The notes under the pieces: generated by a model | Told to the model about the DNA's origin: nothing | What the model saw: only the letters and a program-made list of their open reading frames with translations | The model's database searches: none | Shown: one piece after another, positions 1 to 7,624 of the stretch | Layout: each line of letters begins with the position of its first letter | Numbering within the stretch: position 1 is the stretch's first letter | Translations under genes and position numbers: made by a program | Assembly (NCBI GenBank): GCA_014730295.1 | Contig: WJIN01000169.1 | Span: 1 to 16,238, forward strand | DNA length: 16,238 nt | Source of the DNA: Promethearchaeota archaeon | Lineage (GTDB): Archaea > Asgardarchaeota > Lokiarchaeia > Sigynarchaeales > SOKP01 | Reading direction: 5' to 3'

Positions 1-82
1 ACTTAGGTAAAAGATCATGTGGTTCCGCAACTTCAAATTTCTTCTGTTTACCCGAATCAGATGGTTTCGTTGCATTACTCAT
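1..82 (-). CDS. N-terminal fragment of a protein cut by the left edge; possibly RNA polymerase subunit H (Rpb5-like)
   Basis: An ATG on the minus strand (complement of 80-82) opens a frame that stays open for 27 codons to the window edge. It begins MSNATKPSDSGKQKKF and ends in EVAEPHDLLPK. The start is a charged, probably disordered tail of about 15 residues. The last visible stretch, with H-D-L-L-P-K, resembles the beginning of archaeal RpoH (Rpb5 C-terminal domain), where a short lead is followed by H-x-L-V-P-K-H. That match rests on about ten residues recalled from memory, so the identity is only a suggestion. The gene is divergent from the gene at 597, and the two share a gap of about 510 bases. 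Confidence 0.45.
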   Translation of the reverse strand, partial: MSNATKPSDSGKQKKFEVAEPHDLLPK

Positions 83-136
83 AATATTATTTTCACATTT
101 AAAGTTTAAAATTTTAATTCTGATATTTAATAATAA

Positions 137-393
137 TTTCAGATCTCGTTAAATATTTTTTCTCATTTTTCTTTCCTATTTTTCAGATCTGGAAATCTCC
201 TAATTATGATACTTAAAAGATTTTTTTCTTAGTTTCAGATTTATTGTAATAAAAACCATTTTGAATCTCCTAAAAATTGATTAAACAAAAAAAAATTGAA
301 AGAATGATGATGTATAGTAAGCTTTCTTTGATCTTTAATATTATAATGAATTGATGTTTTTCCGCTACGAATCACTCTTTTTCAAATCTGAAA
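137..393. repeat. Dispersed TTTCAGAT motifs, four copies
   Basis: TTTCAGATCT occurs at 137-146 and 181-190, TTTCAGAT at 233-240, and the inverted form ATCTGAAA at 386-393. A second, longer imperfect repeat sits beside two of the copies: AATCTCCTAATTATGAT ending at 210 and AATCTCCTAAAAATTGAT ending at 281. Inference: they may be operator sites for a DNA-binding protein such as the winged-helix protein at 597, or remains of a local duplication. In such AT-rich DNA some of the similarity may be chance. Confidence 0.4.
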
Positions 394-586
394 ACTCTAA
401 CATAGAGAAGGTTAAATATATCTCTCTGAAGATTAGAAGATTTGGAAATTTTTCTCGTCTAATCTAATGATTTTTACTATAAATCACAAAATTATTAATT
501 CCGTTATTGATTTTAAGATATGATTACAAAAGACCTTTTTAAGGTATTAATTATAATTTAAAATATAAATATCTAGATTTTGTTTC

Positions 587-591
587 GGTGA
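587..591 (+). promoter_or_regulatory. Shine-Dalgarno GGTGA that fixes the start at 597
   Basis: GGTGA matches the core complementary to the archaeal 16S rRNA 3' end and lies 5 bases before ATG 597. The in-frame GTG at 588 overlaps this motif, so it is better read as part of the ribosome binding site than as the start codon. Confidence 0.65.
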
Positions 592-596
592 AAAAA

Positions 597-1583
597 ATGT
601 CTAATCAAGACTTTCTCATAGATAGATTGAGAATAGGGGATCTGATCGATTTATCAATGGTAGAGATAATTTCTCTTAATGCATTACTAGAATATGGAAA
701 ACCAATTGTGAGATATACCCTATATGTAATCGTAAATGAATATATCCAGAGCAAAAAGTTAAATTTGGAGATAGAAGATCTAAATTCTTTACCTCATCAT
801 GAAAAGAAACTCTATCAATATCTACAAATTAAAAATAATCACGATACTGATTTATCTACATCTAGTTTCTATAATAATCTCTCAAATCTCGAGAAAAAAG
901 GATTTATAAAATTTAACGAGAATAATAAGGGTCGAGTCGAAACTGTTGAAATAACTTCATTAACCCGATACGTTATTAAGTATTTACTCCAATATTTTAT
1001 GGATTCTGCGGTGATTCCTGATTTTGTTAAATTTGATGAAGGATTAACCCAGAAAATTAAGGAAAGGAGTGGAAAAACTTATTTAGAGAATATTATGGCA
1101 CTTTGGTTTTCTGAATATATTCAACTTAGATTAATTAATTGGTTTAAAAATTTAGCGAATGAAGTTTTTATACTTTCAAGAAAAAAAAAATATGAAGAAT
1201 ATAGTAAAACTGACTTGGAAAACGTTCATATCGCAAAAGTTCATAAAAAGATGATTAGGGAACCAAATAACTTCATTGAAATGGTTGCTATTCCAAATTA
1301 TAAGAAAGAAATTCATTTTTATAATATGGAGAGAATTGATGTCTTAAAAGAACTTTACAGAATAATTAAACCTGGAGGTATGGTGGTTTTAGTAGCAAAA
1401 GCTCCTTTTCCATTAACTCAAGACATCGCAGCTGACGAACTCCTTAAAATCTACCGTGAGTCAATCTCCAATGCCATTTTTACTAAAGAAGAACTGATAA
1501 ATGATTTAGAAACCGCGGGTTTTTCAAATAATGAAATTCTAAATTATAGAGGTATGTTGATTGGTCTTGGATATGTAGAATAA
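597..1583 (+). CDS. Winged-helix (PadR/MarR-like) protein with C-terminal methyltransferase-like domain
   Basis: The product is 328 aa from ATG 597; an in-frame GTG at 588 is rejected because it lies inside the SD. Residues about 5-135 are helical and end in a pattern typical of a winged helix: S-x-F-Y-N-N-L-S-N-L-E-K-K-G-F-I-K, then a short beta wing. The C-terminal part (about 235-328) contains V-L-K-E-L-Y-R-I-I-K-P-G-G-M-V-V-L-V (PGG at 259-261), the post-motif strand and loop of class I SAM-dependent methyltransferases, followed by a typical terminal F-T-K-E-E-L-x-x-x-L-E-x-A-G-F element. No clear glycine-rich SAM-binding motif I (E/D-x-G-x-G-x-G) precedes it, so the domain may be a truncated, non-catalytic sensor. 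DNA binding is inferred and the target is unknown. A T7 tract follows the stop codon. Confidence 0.65.
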   Translation: MSNQDFLIDRLRIGDLIDLSMVEIISLNALLEYGKPIVRYTLYVIVNEYIQSKKLNLEIEDLNSLPHHEKKLYQYLQIKNNHDTDLSTSSFYNNLSNLEKKGFIKFNENNKGRVETVEITSLTRYVIKYLLQYFMDSAVIPDFVKFDEGLTQKIKERSGKTYLENIMALWFSEYIQLRLINWFKNLANEVFILSRKKKYEEYSKTDLENVHIAKVHKKMIREPNNFIEMVAIPNYKKEIHFYNMERIDVLKELYRIIKPGGMVVLVAKAPFPLTQDIAADELLKIYRESISNAIFTKEELINDLETAGFSNNEILNYRGMLIGLGYVE

Positions 1584-1584
1584 A

Positions 1585-1591
1585 TTTTTTT
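1585..1591 (+). terminator. Poly-T tract after the winged-helix gene
   Basis: A run of seven T residues begins two bases after the TAA stop. Archaeal RNA polymerase terminates at U-rich tracts without needing a hairpin. In this AT-rich sequence the call is weak. Confidence 0.35.
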
Positions 1592-1629
1592 GAGAATAAA
1601 ATCTTAAACCAATTAATTAATTATAGAAA

Positions 1630-2733
1630 ATGAAAATGAGTCCCTCATCTCATATAGTATTAGGAATTGACCCAGGCTCAAAAAGTTGGGACTTTTTTGG
1701 TTTGGAGAATGATAAAATAATTCTCGATACATCATTACCAACTAAAGATTTGATGCGAGAACCTCAAAAAGTAATTAATCTCATTAAATCCTTGGATGAT
1801 AAGAAAAAAATAGATTTAATGGTTGCTCCAAGTGGCTTCGGTCTACCTTTAAAGGATTTAAAAGATCTAAATGAAAAGGATATCTTTTTAACACTACTAA
1901 AATTTGGAAAAGACACAGAAAAATTATTAGGATTAGGAGAGATATTAAGATTAATAAAAAATGAAAATATTCCCGGTGTAATCGTTCCAGGAGTGAAACA
2001 TCTGCCCACGGTACCGGAATTTAGGAAAATTAATAAAGTAGACATGGGTACTGCGGATAAATTATGTACCACATTCACTGGGATTAAGGACCAAATGGAA
2101 ACTAATGAAATCCCTCCAAATAAAACCAATTTTATTCTTCTCGAGATTGGATATGGATTTACTGCTGTAATTGCGGTTGAAAATGGACAAGTAATTGACG
2201 GAATTGGAGGCTCTAATATAATGGGATTTAGAGCTTGTGGAAGCTTAGATGGAGAATTAGCATATTTAATAAAAGATATAAAAAAAAGGAACATTTATAA
2301 AGGCGGAGTTGCGTATATATCAGGCTATGCTGACCTTAGCCTTAAAGAAATTACGATCTTAGCTGAAAAGGATGAACAAACAAGGATGGCATTCAATGCA
2401 TATATCTCAAGTGTAAAAAAGGCAGTTTTTGGTATATCTTCCTCATTCTCAAATAAAAATAAAGTTAAAGAGATATTGTTAGCTGGTAGAGGTGCTGAGA
2501 TTCCTTATTTAAAGAATAAAATAATTAAATCGTTAAGAGATATAGCTCCAGTAAGATTAATGAATTCTTATAGTCAAATCGCTAAAAGAGCTGCTCAAGG
2601 TGCGGCTTTTATTGCCGATGGATTATTAGAAGGGAAATATAAAGATATTATTGATAATATGAAGATAAAAGAATCTTCTGGGTCTATTTTAGATGATATA
2701 TATATTCCTTTCAATAAAAATAAAATAGAATGA
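1630..2733 (+). CDS. DUF1464 family protein (archaeal ASKHA/sugar-kinase-fold ATPase-like)
   Basis: The product is 367 aa. The N-terminus reads V-L-G-I-D-P-G-S-K-S-W-D-F-F-G (about 10-24), a phosphate-binding loop of the actin/Hsp70/sugar-kinase fold with D14. A second beta hairpin, I-L-L-E-I-G-Y-G-F-T-A-V-I-A-V-E-N-G-Q-V-I-D-G-I-G-G, lies near the middle. Toward the C-terminus E-I-L-L-A-G-R-G-A-E-I resembles the adenosine-binding G-x-G strand. Length and motif order fit DUF1464 (PF07318), a mainly archaeal family of unknown function distantly related to butyrate kinase-like and FGGY proteins. ATP binding is inferred from the fold; the substrate is unknown. An in-frame ATG at 1636 is an alternative start, and neither has a clear SD. 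The gene lies 73 bases before the rhamnulokinase, but a functional link is not shown. Confidence 0.75.
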   Translation: MKMSPSSHIVLGIDPGSKSWDFFGLENDKIILDTSLPTKDLMREPQKVINLIKSLDDKKKIDLMVAPSGFGLPLKDLKDLNEKDIFLTLLKFGKDTEKLLGLGEILRLIKNENIPGVIVPGVKHLPTVPEFRKINKVDMGTADKLCTTFTGIKDQMETNEIPPNKTNFILLEIGYGFTAVIAVENGQVIDGIGGSNIMGFRACGSLDGELAYLIKDIKKRNIYKGGVAYISGYADLSLKEITILAEKDEQTRMAFNAYISSVKKAVFGISSSFSNKNKVKEILLAGRGAEIPYLKNKIIKSLRDIAPVRLMNSYSQIAKRAAQGAAFIADGLLEGKYKDIIDNMKIKESSGSILDDIYIPFNKNKIE

Positions 2734-2806
2734 AATCGGATACGATCAATCTTAAAAGATCTACAAATAATTCCAATTAAAAATAAATTAATTAGGTAGA
2801 TTAATC

Positions 2807-4294
2807 TTGAAGAATTATTTAGCATTTGATCTAGGTGCGAGTTCTGGAAGAGCTATTGTAGGGATAATCGATAAAGGAATTTTAAAAATAGATGAAATTC
2901 ACCGTTTTCCTAATGAACAAGTACGCGTTTTTGATTCAATATATTGGGATCTCTTAGATCTTTTTAAAAAAATAAAAAATAGCATCTTAAAATATAAGGC
3001 AAAATATGGACATAAATTGGAATCTATAGGAATTGATACATGGGGTGTTGATTTTGTGCTATTAAATGAAAAGGATGAGATAGCGGGTCAGAGTCATACA
3101 CTCCGTGATCCTAGGACAAATAATATTTTAGAAAGCATGTTAAATCAAATTCCAAAGAGCTATATTTTTAAAAAAATAGGAATTCAGTTTATGGATATTA
3201 ATACATCTTGTCAAATTTTTTCAATGGTTCAAAAAAACTGTCCTGAACTTAGAATTGCTAACACATTTCTAATGATACCTGATTACTTTAATTTTTTATT
3301 ATCAGGCGTTAAATGTACAGAAATTTCTATTGCTTCCACAACTCAGCTATTTAATCCTATAAAAAATTCATGGGAAAATGAATTTATTGAAAAATTGGGT
3401 TTGAAAAAAAAATGGTTCTGTGAAATAAAAGAACCTGCCACAATCTTGGGCTCAATAAGAAAACAATTAGCAGATGAATTAGAGATATCACCTAATATCA
3501 AAATTATAGCTCCATTATGTCATGATACTGCTTCAGCTGTAGCGGCTGTACCTGTTGATCTGAAAATACAGAAACAAGGAGAGTGGGCTTATATTAGCTC
3601 TGGAACATGGAGCCTTATAGGTATAGAATTAGACAAAACACTTATAAATGAAAAAGTAATGCAATATAATTTTACAAATGAAAGGGGCTTTAATAAAAAA
3701 ATCCGATTTTTAAAAAATTTATCAGGAATGTGGATAATTCAAGAATGTAAAAAAATATGGGATAAAGAATTTGTTGATTTAAGTTGGGATGATATTGAAA
3801 ATAGAGCTAAAATGGTTCCACAATTTAAAAATTTCATTGATCCCGATCATTCAAGTTTCTTTAATCCTGGAAATATGATTGAAGAGATTAAATCATTCTG
3901 TGAGACTCATCAACAAAAACCTCCGATATCAGTAGGAGAAATAGCCAGAACTATATTTGAAAGCATGGCTTTTAATTATAAAAAAGCAATAACTAATTTA
4001 GAGGGGATAATAGGAAAAAAAATAAAATTGCTTCATATTATTGGTGGTGGAAGTAAAAATGATTTATTGAATCAATTTACGGCTAATGCATTAAATATTC
4101 CTGTTATTGCAGGTCCCGCAGAGGCTGCTGGGATCGGAAATATTCTTGTGCAAGCTCTGAGTCTTGGTGAAATAGAGAACGTAATTGAATTGAGGAAAAT
4201 TGTAAGGAAATCATTCGCTTTGAAACGATTTTTACCAGAAAATTCGAAGAAATGGGATAATTTTTTTAAAATTTTTTTAGAAAAAATAGGTTAA
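2807..4294 (+). CDS. rhaB: Rhamnulokinase (FGGY carbohydrate kinase)
   Basis: The product is 495 aa, normal for the family. It would phosphorylate L-rhamnulose to L-rhamnulose 1-phosphate with ATP in the cytoplasm, the second step of rhamnose breakdown. The N-terminal phosphate loop is D-L-G-A-S-S-G-R (8-15), and D-T-W-G-V-D-F (77-83) is the characteristic rhamnulokinase strand. G-I-Q-F-M-D-I-N-T follows in the sugar-binding region. H239-D240-T-A-S-A-V-A-A-V-P contains the catalytic base Asp, and G-G-G-S-K-N-D (413-419) is the adenine-binding loop. The start is TTG at 2807 with AGGT at 2794-2797; no ATG precedes the conserved motif. An ATC at 2804 would be closer to the SD. Placement before the regulator and L-rhamnose isomerase supports rhamnulose over fuculose or xylulose as substrate. 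Confidence 0.9.
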   Translation: MKNYLAFDLGASSGRAIVGIIDKGILKIDEIHRFPNEQVRVFDSIYWDLLDLFKKIKNSILKYKAKYGHKLESIGIDTWGVDFVLLNEKDEIAGQSHTLRDPRTNNILESMLNQIPKSYIFKKIGIQFMDINTSCQIFSMVQKNCPELRIANTFLMIPDYFNFLLSGVKCTEISIASTTQLFNPIKNSWENEFIEKLGLKKKWFCEIKEPATILGSIRKQLADELEISPNIKIIAPLCHDTASAVAAVPVDLKIQKQGEWAYISSGTWSLIGIELDKTLINEKVMQYNFTNERGFNKKIRFLKNLSGMWIIQECKKIWDKEFVDLSWDDIENRAKMVPQFKNFIDPDHSSFFNPGNMIEEIKSFCETHQQKPPISVGEIARTIFESMAFNYKKAITNLEGIIGKKIKLLHIIGGGSKNDLLNQFTANALNIPVIAGPAEAAGIGNILVQALSLGEIENVIELRKIVRKSFALKRFLPENSKKWDNFFKIFLEKIG

Positions 4295-4356
4295 ACTATT
4301 GAATAATATGAAAAGACAGGTTTAGTAAAAATTTAGTTCTATTTATTACATTTTCT

Positions 4357-4374
4357 ATGTTTTTTTAAAAACAT
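4357..4374 (+). terminator. A/T hairpin with T-rich flank after rhaB
   Basis: An ATGTTTTT arm and an AAAAACAT arm form an 8-bp stem separated by two T residues, followed by a pyrimidine-rich stretch. It lies 63 bases after the rhaB stop and may end the rhaB transcript before the separately promoted regulator. It is weak because the arms are mostly A and T. Confidence 0.35.
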
Positions 4375-4515
4375 CTTCTTTTAGTTATTATTATTACTAT
4401 CAATTTTTTTTGATCAGACGGAGGGTGAACTTATTAAAGATATAAAACAAAAATATCAACAAATGACATAAGACTAACACGAAATTACATAATAATAACA
4501 CAAGATTTCCAAAGA

Positions 4516-4523
4516 TTTATAAA
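4516..4523 (+). promoter_or_regulatory. TATA box candidate for the DeoR-type regulator
   Basis: TTTATAAA preceded by the purine-rich AAAGA (4511-4515, BRE-like) lies about 60 bases before ATG 4577. With the usual archaeal spacing of about 25 bases, transcription would start near 4545 and leave a leader of about 30 bases. Confidence 0.45.
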
Positions 4524-4576
4524 CATTACATTTTATTAAATCATAATAACAACATTTTTTTTTAAAAGTTTTAAAA

Positions 4577-5356
4577 ATGCTTGCAAAAAAACGCCGGGAC
4601 TTGATACTTGAAAAAATAAACAAATTTGGATCGCTAACTATAAATAAAATAGAAGAAGAATTTAATATTTCCAAAATGACAGCATGGAGAGATTTAAAAA
4701 TTTTGGAAGAGCAAAATTTAATTACTAAGGTTTATGGTGGAGCTGTTAAAAAAAAAAACGCGGAATTTAGACCCGAACCAGCATTTGAAGAAAAATTAGT
4801 TATAGCCTCCGAGGAGAAGGATTTGATAGCAAGATTCGCTGCTCAGAATTTAGTTAAAGATTCAGATGTGATAATATTAGAAGGTTCTAGCACCGTTATG
4901 TATATGATTCAATATCTTAAAGATAGGAAAAATCTCACGATCCTCACCAATGGTTTAGAAACATTATTAAAAGCGGTTGCACAACTTCCGCATTTAGATA
5001 TTCATGGTTCAGGAGGGATGGTAAGAAAAGAATCATTAACTTTCGTTGGTCCAAAAGCAAAAAATTTTTTTCATCAATATAAAGCAGATAAAATATTCCT
5101 TAGTGGAACAGCTTTCAATTTAGAAGACGGCCTATCAGATCCTAGTTTATTAGATATGCAAGTAAAAAAATTAATGTGCTCTATTGCCAGCGAAATTATT
5201 GTTTTAATGGATTCATCTAAATTTGATAAGTGTTCTTTAGCTTCTACAGTAAATCTAGATGAGATAGATCTATTGATTACAGATATCAATGTTTCTAGGG
5301 ATTATGTTGATGAAATAAAAGCTTTGGGTTTGGATGTTGTTATTGCTGAAGAGTAA
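4577..5356 (+). CDS. DeoR-family sugar-responsive transcriptional regulator
   Basis: The product is 259 aa, the usual length for DeoR/GlpR repressors. Residues 1-58 form the DeoR winged helix-turn-helix: R-R-D-L-I-L-E-K-I near the start, L-T-I-N-K-I-E-E-E-F-N-I-S-K-M-T-A-W-R-D-L as the HTH, and the hallmark Y-G-G-A-V ending the wing. The remainder is a DeoR C-terminal sensor with I-L-E-G-S-S-T-V-M (phosphosugar loop), L-T-I-L-T-N-G-L and G-S-G-G-M-V-R-K-E-S-L-T-F-V-G-P. DeoR sensors bind phosphorylated sugars, so rhamnulose 1-phosphate or a downstream product is the likely signal; this is inferred from its place between kinase and isomerase. An A11 tract at 4748-4758 encodes lysines after the wing. 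This is a bacterial-type regulator, probably acquired with the pathway. Confidence 0.88.
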   Translation: MLAKKRRDLILEKINKFGSLTINKIEEEFNISKMTAWRDLKILEEQNLITKVYGGAVKKKNAEFRPEPAFEEKLVIASEEKDLIARFAAQNLVKDSDVIILEGSSTVMYMIQYLKDRKNLTILTNGLETLLKAVAQLPHLDIHGSGGMVRKESLTFVGPKAKNFFHQYKADKIFLSGTAFNLEDGLSDPSLLDMQVKKLMCSIASEIIVLMDSSKFDKCSLASTVNLDEIDLLITDINVSRDYVDEIKALGLDVVIAEE

Positions 5357-5412
5357 ACAAAATACTAGTTAAAAATTTTTGAAATATAACAATATAAGTT
5401 TGAAAAAATATT

Positions 5413-6684
5413 ATGAAAGAAGATATCCAGAAATTATTCAATCTTGCTTCAAAAAAATACGAAAAATTAGGAATTAATGTAGAGAAAAAACTAAACGAAT
5501 TAAAGAAAACTTCCTTATCTATCCATTGTTGGCAAGGAGATGATGTGGGAGGGTTTGAAGTACCCAGTGCTAAATTATCAGGTGGAGGTATTCTGGCTAC
5601 CGGGAATTATCCTGGAAAAGCTACCGATATACACGAAATTCAAAGAGATCTTGAAAAAGTTCTTTCTTTAATACCGGGAGAGAATCATCGGGTCAATCTA
5701 CAATCTTCTTATGGTAATTTTGGAAAGGATTTCGTAGAAAGAAATAAATTTATTCCAGATCATTTCCAAGGATGGATTGATTGGGCTAAATCTAATAAAG
5801 TAAAAATAGATTTTAACAGTACTTTATTTTCTCATCCTAAAGCTGATGATGGATTTACATTAAGTAGCAAATCAAATGAACGAAGAGAATTTTGGATCGA
5901 ACATGTATCGAGATGTAGAGAGATAAGCGCAGAAATTGGAAAACAATTGAAAGATCCATGCATACATAATATCTGGATCCCAGACGGTTTCAAAGATATT
6001 CCAGTGGATCGAATGGGACATAGGCAGTTATTAAAAGAATCGCTTGATGAAATCTTTCGTAAGAAATATTCTGAATCTCTAATGAAGGATTCTTTGGAGG
6101 GTAAATTATTTGGTATTGGTACTGAAGCTTTTGTTGTAGGGAGCCATGATTTTTATTTAAGCTATGCAGTCGCTAATGGAAAAATGCTGACAATCGATAC
6201 AGGTCATTATCATCCTACAGAATCAGTAGGTGATAAGATATCCGCGATTATAGATTTCATCCCCGAGTTAATGCTTCATATAAGCAGAGGTTTACGCTGG
6301 GACAGTGATCATGTGGTTATTGCTAGTGATGAATTAATACAATTATGTGAGGAAATTATAAGGAGTCAAGTTAATGAAAGAATTCATCTAGCCTTAGATT
6401 ATTTTGATGCGTCTATTAATCGTATTGGAGCATGGATTTTAGGTGCCAGAGCAGTACAAAAAGGATTTTTATATGCTCTTTTACAACCTATAGAAATTTT
6501 AAAAGAATATGAAGAAAACGGGCAATATTTTCAGAGACTTGCTCTTATAGAGGAATTAAAAACCATGCCTTATGGAATAATCTGGGATTATTTCTGTTAC
6601 ACAAATAATGTGCCCGTAGGATTTGATTGGATAAATGAAATAGAAAAATATGAAGATACCATCCTGAAAAAAAGAGGAGTGTAA
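5413..6684 (+). CDS. rhaA: L-rhamnose isomerase
   Basis: The product is 423 aa, close to the E. coli enzyme (about 419). It interconverts L-rhamnose and L-rhamnulose in the cytoplasm on a TIM barrel with two divalent metals. Conserved blocks include S-I-H-C-W-Q-G-D-D-V-G-G-F-E near the N-terminus, F-G-I-G-T-E-A-F-V-V-G-S-H, I-D-T-G-H-Y-H-P-T-E, L-H-I-S-R-G-L-R-W-D-S-D-H-V and D-Y-F-D-A-S-I-N-R-I. From known E. coli ligands, the predicted metal residues are E229, D262, H289 and D329 (structural site) and H265, D297 and D299 (catalytic site); all are present and correctly spaced. The start is ATG 5413, 56 bases after the regulator; no SD is evident. The next gene starts 8 bases after the stop, so the two are probably co-transcribed. 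Confidence 0.95.
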   Translation: MKEDIQKLFNLASKKYEKLGINVEKKLNELKKTSLSIHCWQGDDVGGFEVPSAKLSGGGILATGNYPGKATDIHEIQRDLEKVLSLIPGENHRVNLQSSYGNFGKDFVERNKFIPDHFQGWIDWAKSNKVKIDFNSTLFSHPKADDGFTLSSKSNERREFWIEHVSRCREISAEIGKQLKDPCIHNIWIPDGFKDIPVDRMGHRQLLKESLDEIFRKKYSESLMKDSLEGKLFGIGTEAFVVGSHDFYLSYAVANGKMLTIDTGHYHPTESVGDKISAIIDFIPELMLHISRGLRWDSDHVVIASDELIQLCEEIIRSQVNERIHLALDYFDASINRIGAWILGARAVQKGFLYALLQPIEILKEYEENGQYFQRLALIEELKTMPYGIIWDYFCYTNNVPVGFDWINEIEKYEDTILKKRGV

Positions 6685-6692
6685 AGAGTATT

Positions 6693-7565
6693 ATGAACCT
6701 TATCTATAGTGTTTCAAATTGGATCTACGGGGAGGAACCGTTCGAGAGTCAATTTAAAAGATTAAATAAATATGGGTATGATGCTATCGAAATTATGATA
6801 AAAGAGCCTTCGAATTTCAATATCAATGAAATTAAAAAATTATTAACGAAATATTCACTAAATTGTAGTAGTATTTGTGGTTATGTCGAAGGAGCAGTTG
6901 AAAAAGCGAAGCGCAGAAATCTAATTGACTCTGATCCAGAGGTAAGAAAACAAACTATAGAGTATCTAAAAGAATGTTTAAAAATTGGGAGGGAATTGGA
7001 TGCTCAACTTGTGCTTGTGGCTCCATCTGGTGTAGCTAATATTAAGGATGAATGGAATGCTAAAAATATTGAACTCTGCGTTCGGGCAATGCAAGAATTA
7101 GGTGATTTTGCAAAAAGTTTGGATGGTATTTATTTTGTTATTGAACCGATAAATCGATATGAAAATGCCTTCCTTAGAAGTTGTGACCAAGCTTTAAAAT
7201 TACTCAAAAAGGCAAAGCATTCTCATGTTAGAATGATGTTAGATTTTTTCCATACTAATATTGAAGAAAATAATAATGGAGATGCGATTCGTTTAGCTGG
7301 TAATTATTTGATTCATTGTCATATTGCGGATTCAAATAGAAAATCAGTCGGAAGGGGACAAACGGACTGGTTTGAAATTTATAGAGCTTTAAGGGATATC
7401 GAATTTGAAGGTTCTTTAGCCTGTGAACCACTGCCTCCATCTGGACCGAATGTATATGTAAGTGTTAAAGGTAAGCGAAATGAAGCAGATTTGTATACGA
7501 AAGAATGTATAGAAATTTTGAAATTTATTGAAAGTGTAATCTGTATTAAAAAGAAAGAAAAATAA
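6693..7565 (+). CDS. Sugar 3-epimerase of the D-tagatose/D-psicose 3-epimerase family (AP-endonuclease-2 TIM barrel)
   Basis: The product is 290 aa, the family length. The four metal ligands are in their expected motifs: E151 in V-I-E-P-I-N-R-Y-E, D184 in M-M-L-D-F-F-H-T-N-I-E-E, H210 in H-C-H-I-A-D-S-N-R, and E245 in L-A-C-E-P-L-P-P. G-R-G-Q-T-D-W follows H210, where the family has a conserved glycine and tryptophan or phenylalanine pattern. These enzymes epimerise ketoses at C3 in the cytoplasm with Mn or Co. Tight coupling to rhaA (8 bases) suggests L-rhamnulose or a related 6-deoxy-ketose as substrate; this is inference. GGAGTG at 6676-6681, inside the end of rhaA, may act as its ribosome binding site. 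Confidence 0.85.
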   Translation: MNLIYSVSNWIYGEEPFESQFKRLNKYGYDAIEIMIKEPSNFNINEIKKLLTKYSLNCSSICGYVEGAVEKAKRRNLIDSDPEVRKQTIEYLKECLKIGRELDAQLVLVAPSGVANIKDEWNAKNIELCVRAMQELGDFAKSLDGIYFVIEPINRYENAFLRSCDQALKLLKKAKHSHVRMMLDFFHTNIEENNNGDAIRLAGNYLIHCHIADSNRKSVGRGQTDWFEIYRALRDIEFEGSLACEPLPPSGPNVYVSVKGKRNEADLYTKECIEILKFIESVICIKKKEK

Positions 7566-7624
7566 AAAATTAACAAATTAAATTGACAAACAATCAAAAA
7601 TCTTCAAAACATAAGGGTTAAATA

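Larger units (their letters stand above)
83..596. other. Long divergent intergenic region, no gene seen
   Basis: This AT-rich stretch separates two divergent genes. I see no open frame with plausible protein composition and no tRNA-like fold. It does contain repeated short motifs (listed separately), and an A/T block around 557-569 that could serve as a TATA element for the gene at 597. The length and the repeats make it a candidate control region. Confidence 0.6.

Noticed and set aside
588..596. GTG at 588 as start of the winged-helix gene
   Set aside because: The GTG is part of GGTGA, which is ideally spaced for ATG 597.
1764..2294. 176-codon minus-strand frame inside the DUF1464 gene
   Set aside because: It is fully antisense to a well-supported gene, and its low-complexity F/S/I/P composition is typical of a shadow frame.
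6693..7565. Reading this gene as hydroxypyruvate isomerase or endonuclease IV
   Set aside because: The four metal ligands and the P-I-N-R-Y-E and D-F-F-H-T-N-I-E-E motifs fit the tagatose/psicose 3-epimerase group. Endonuclease IV has extra metal ligands that are not present.
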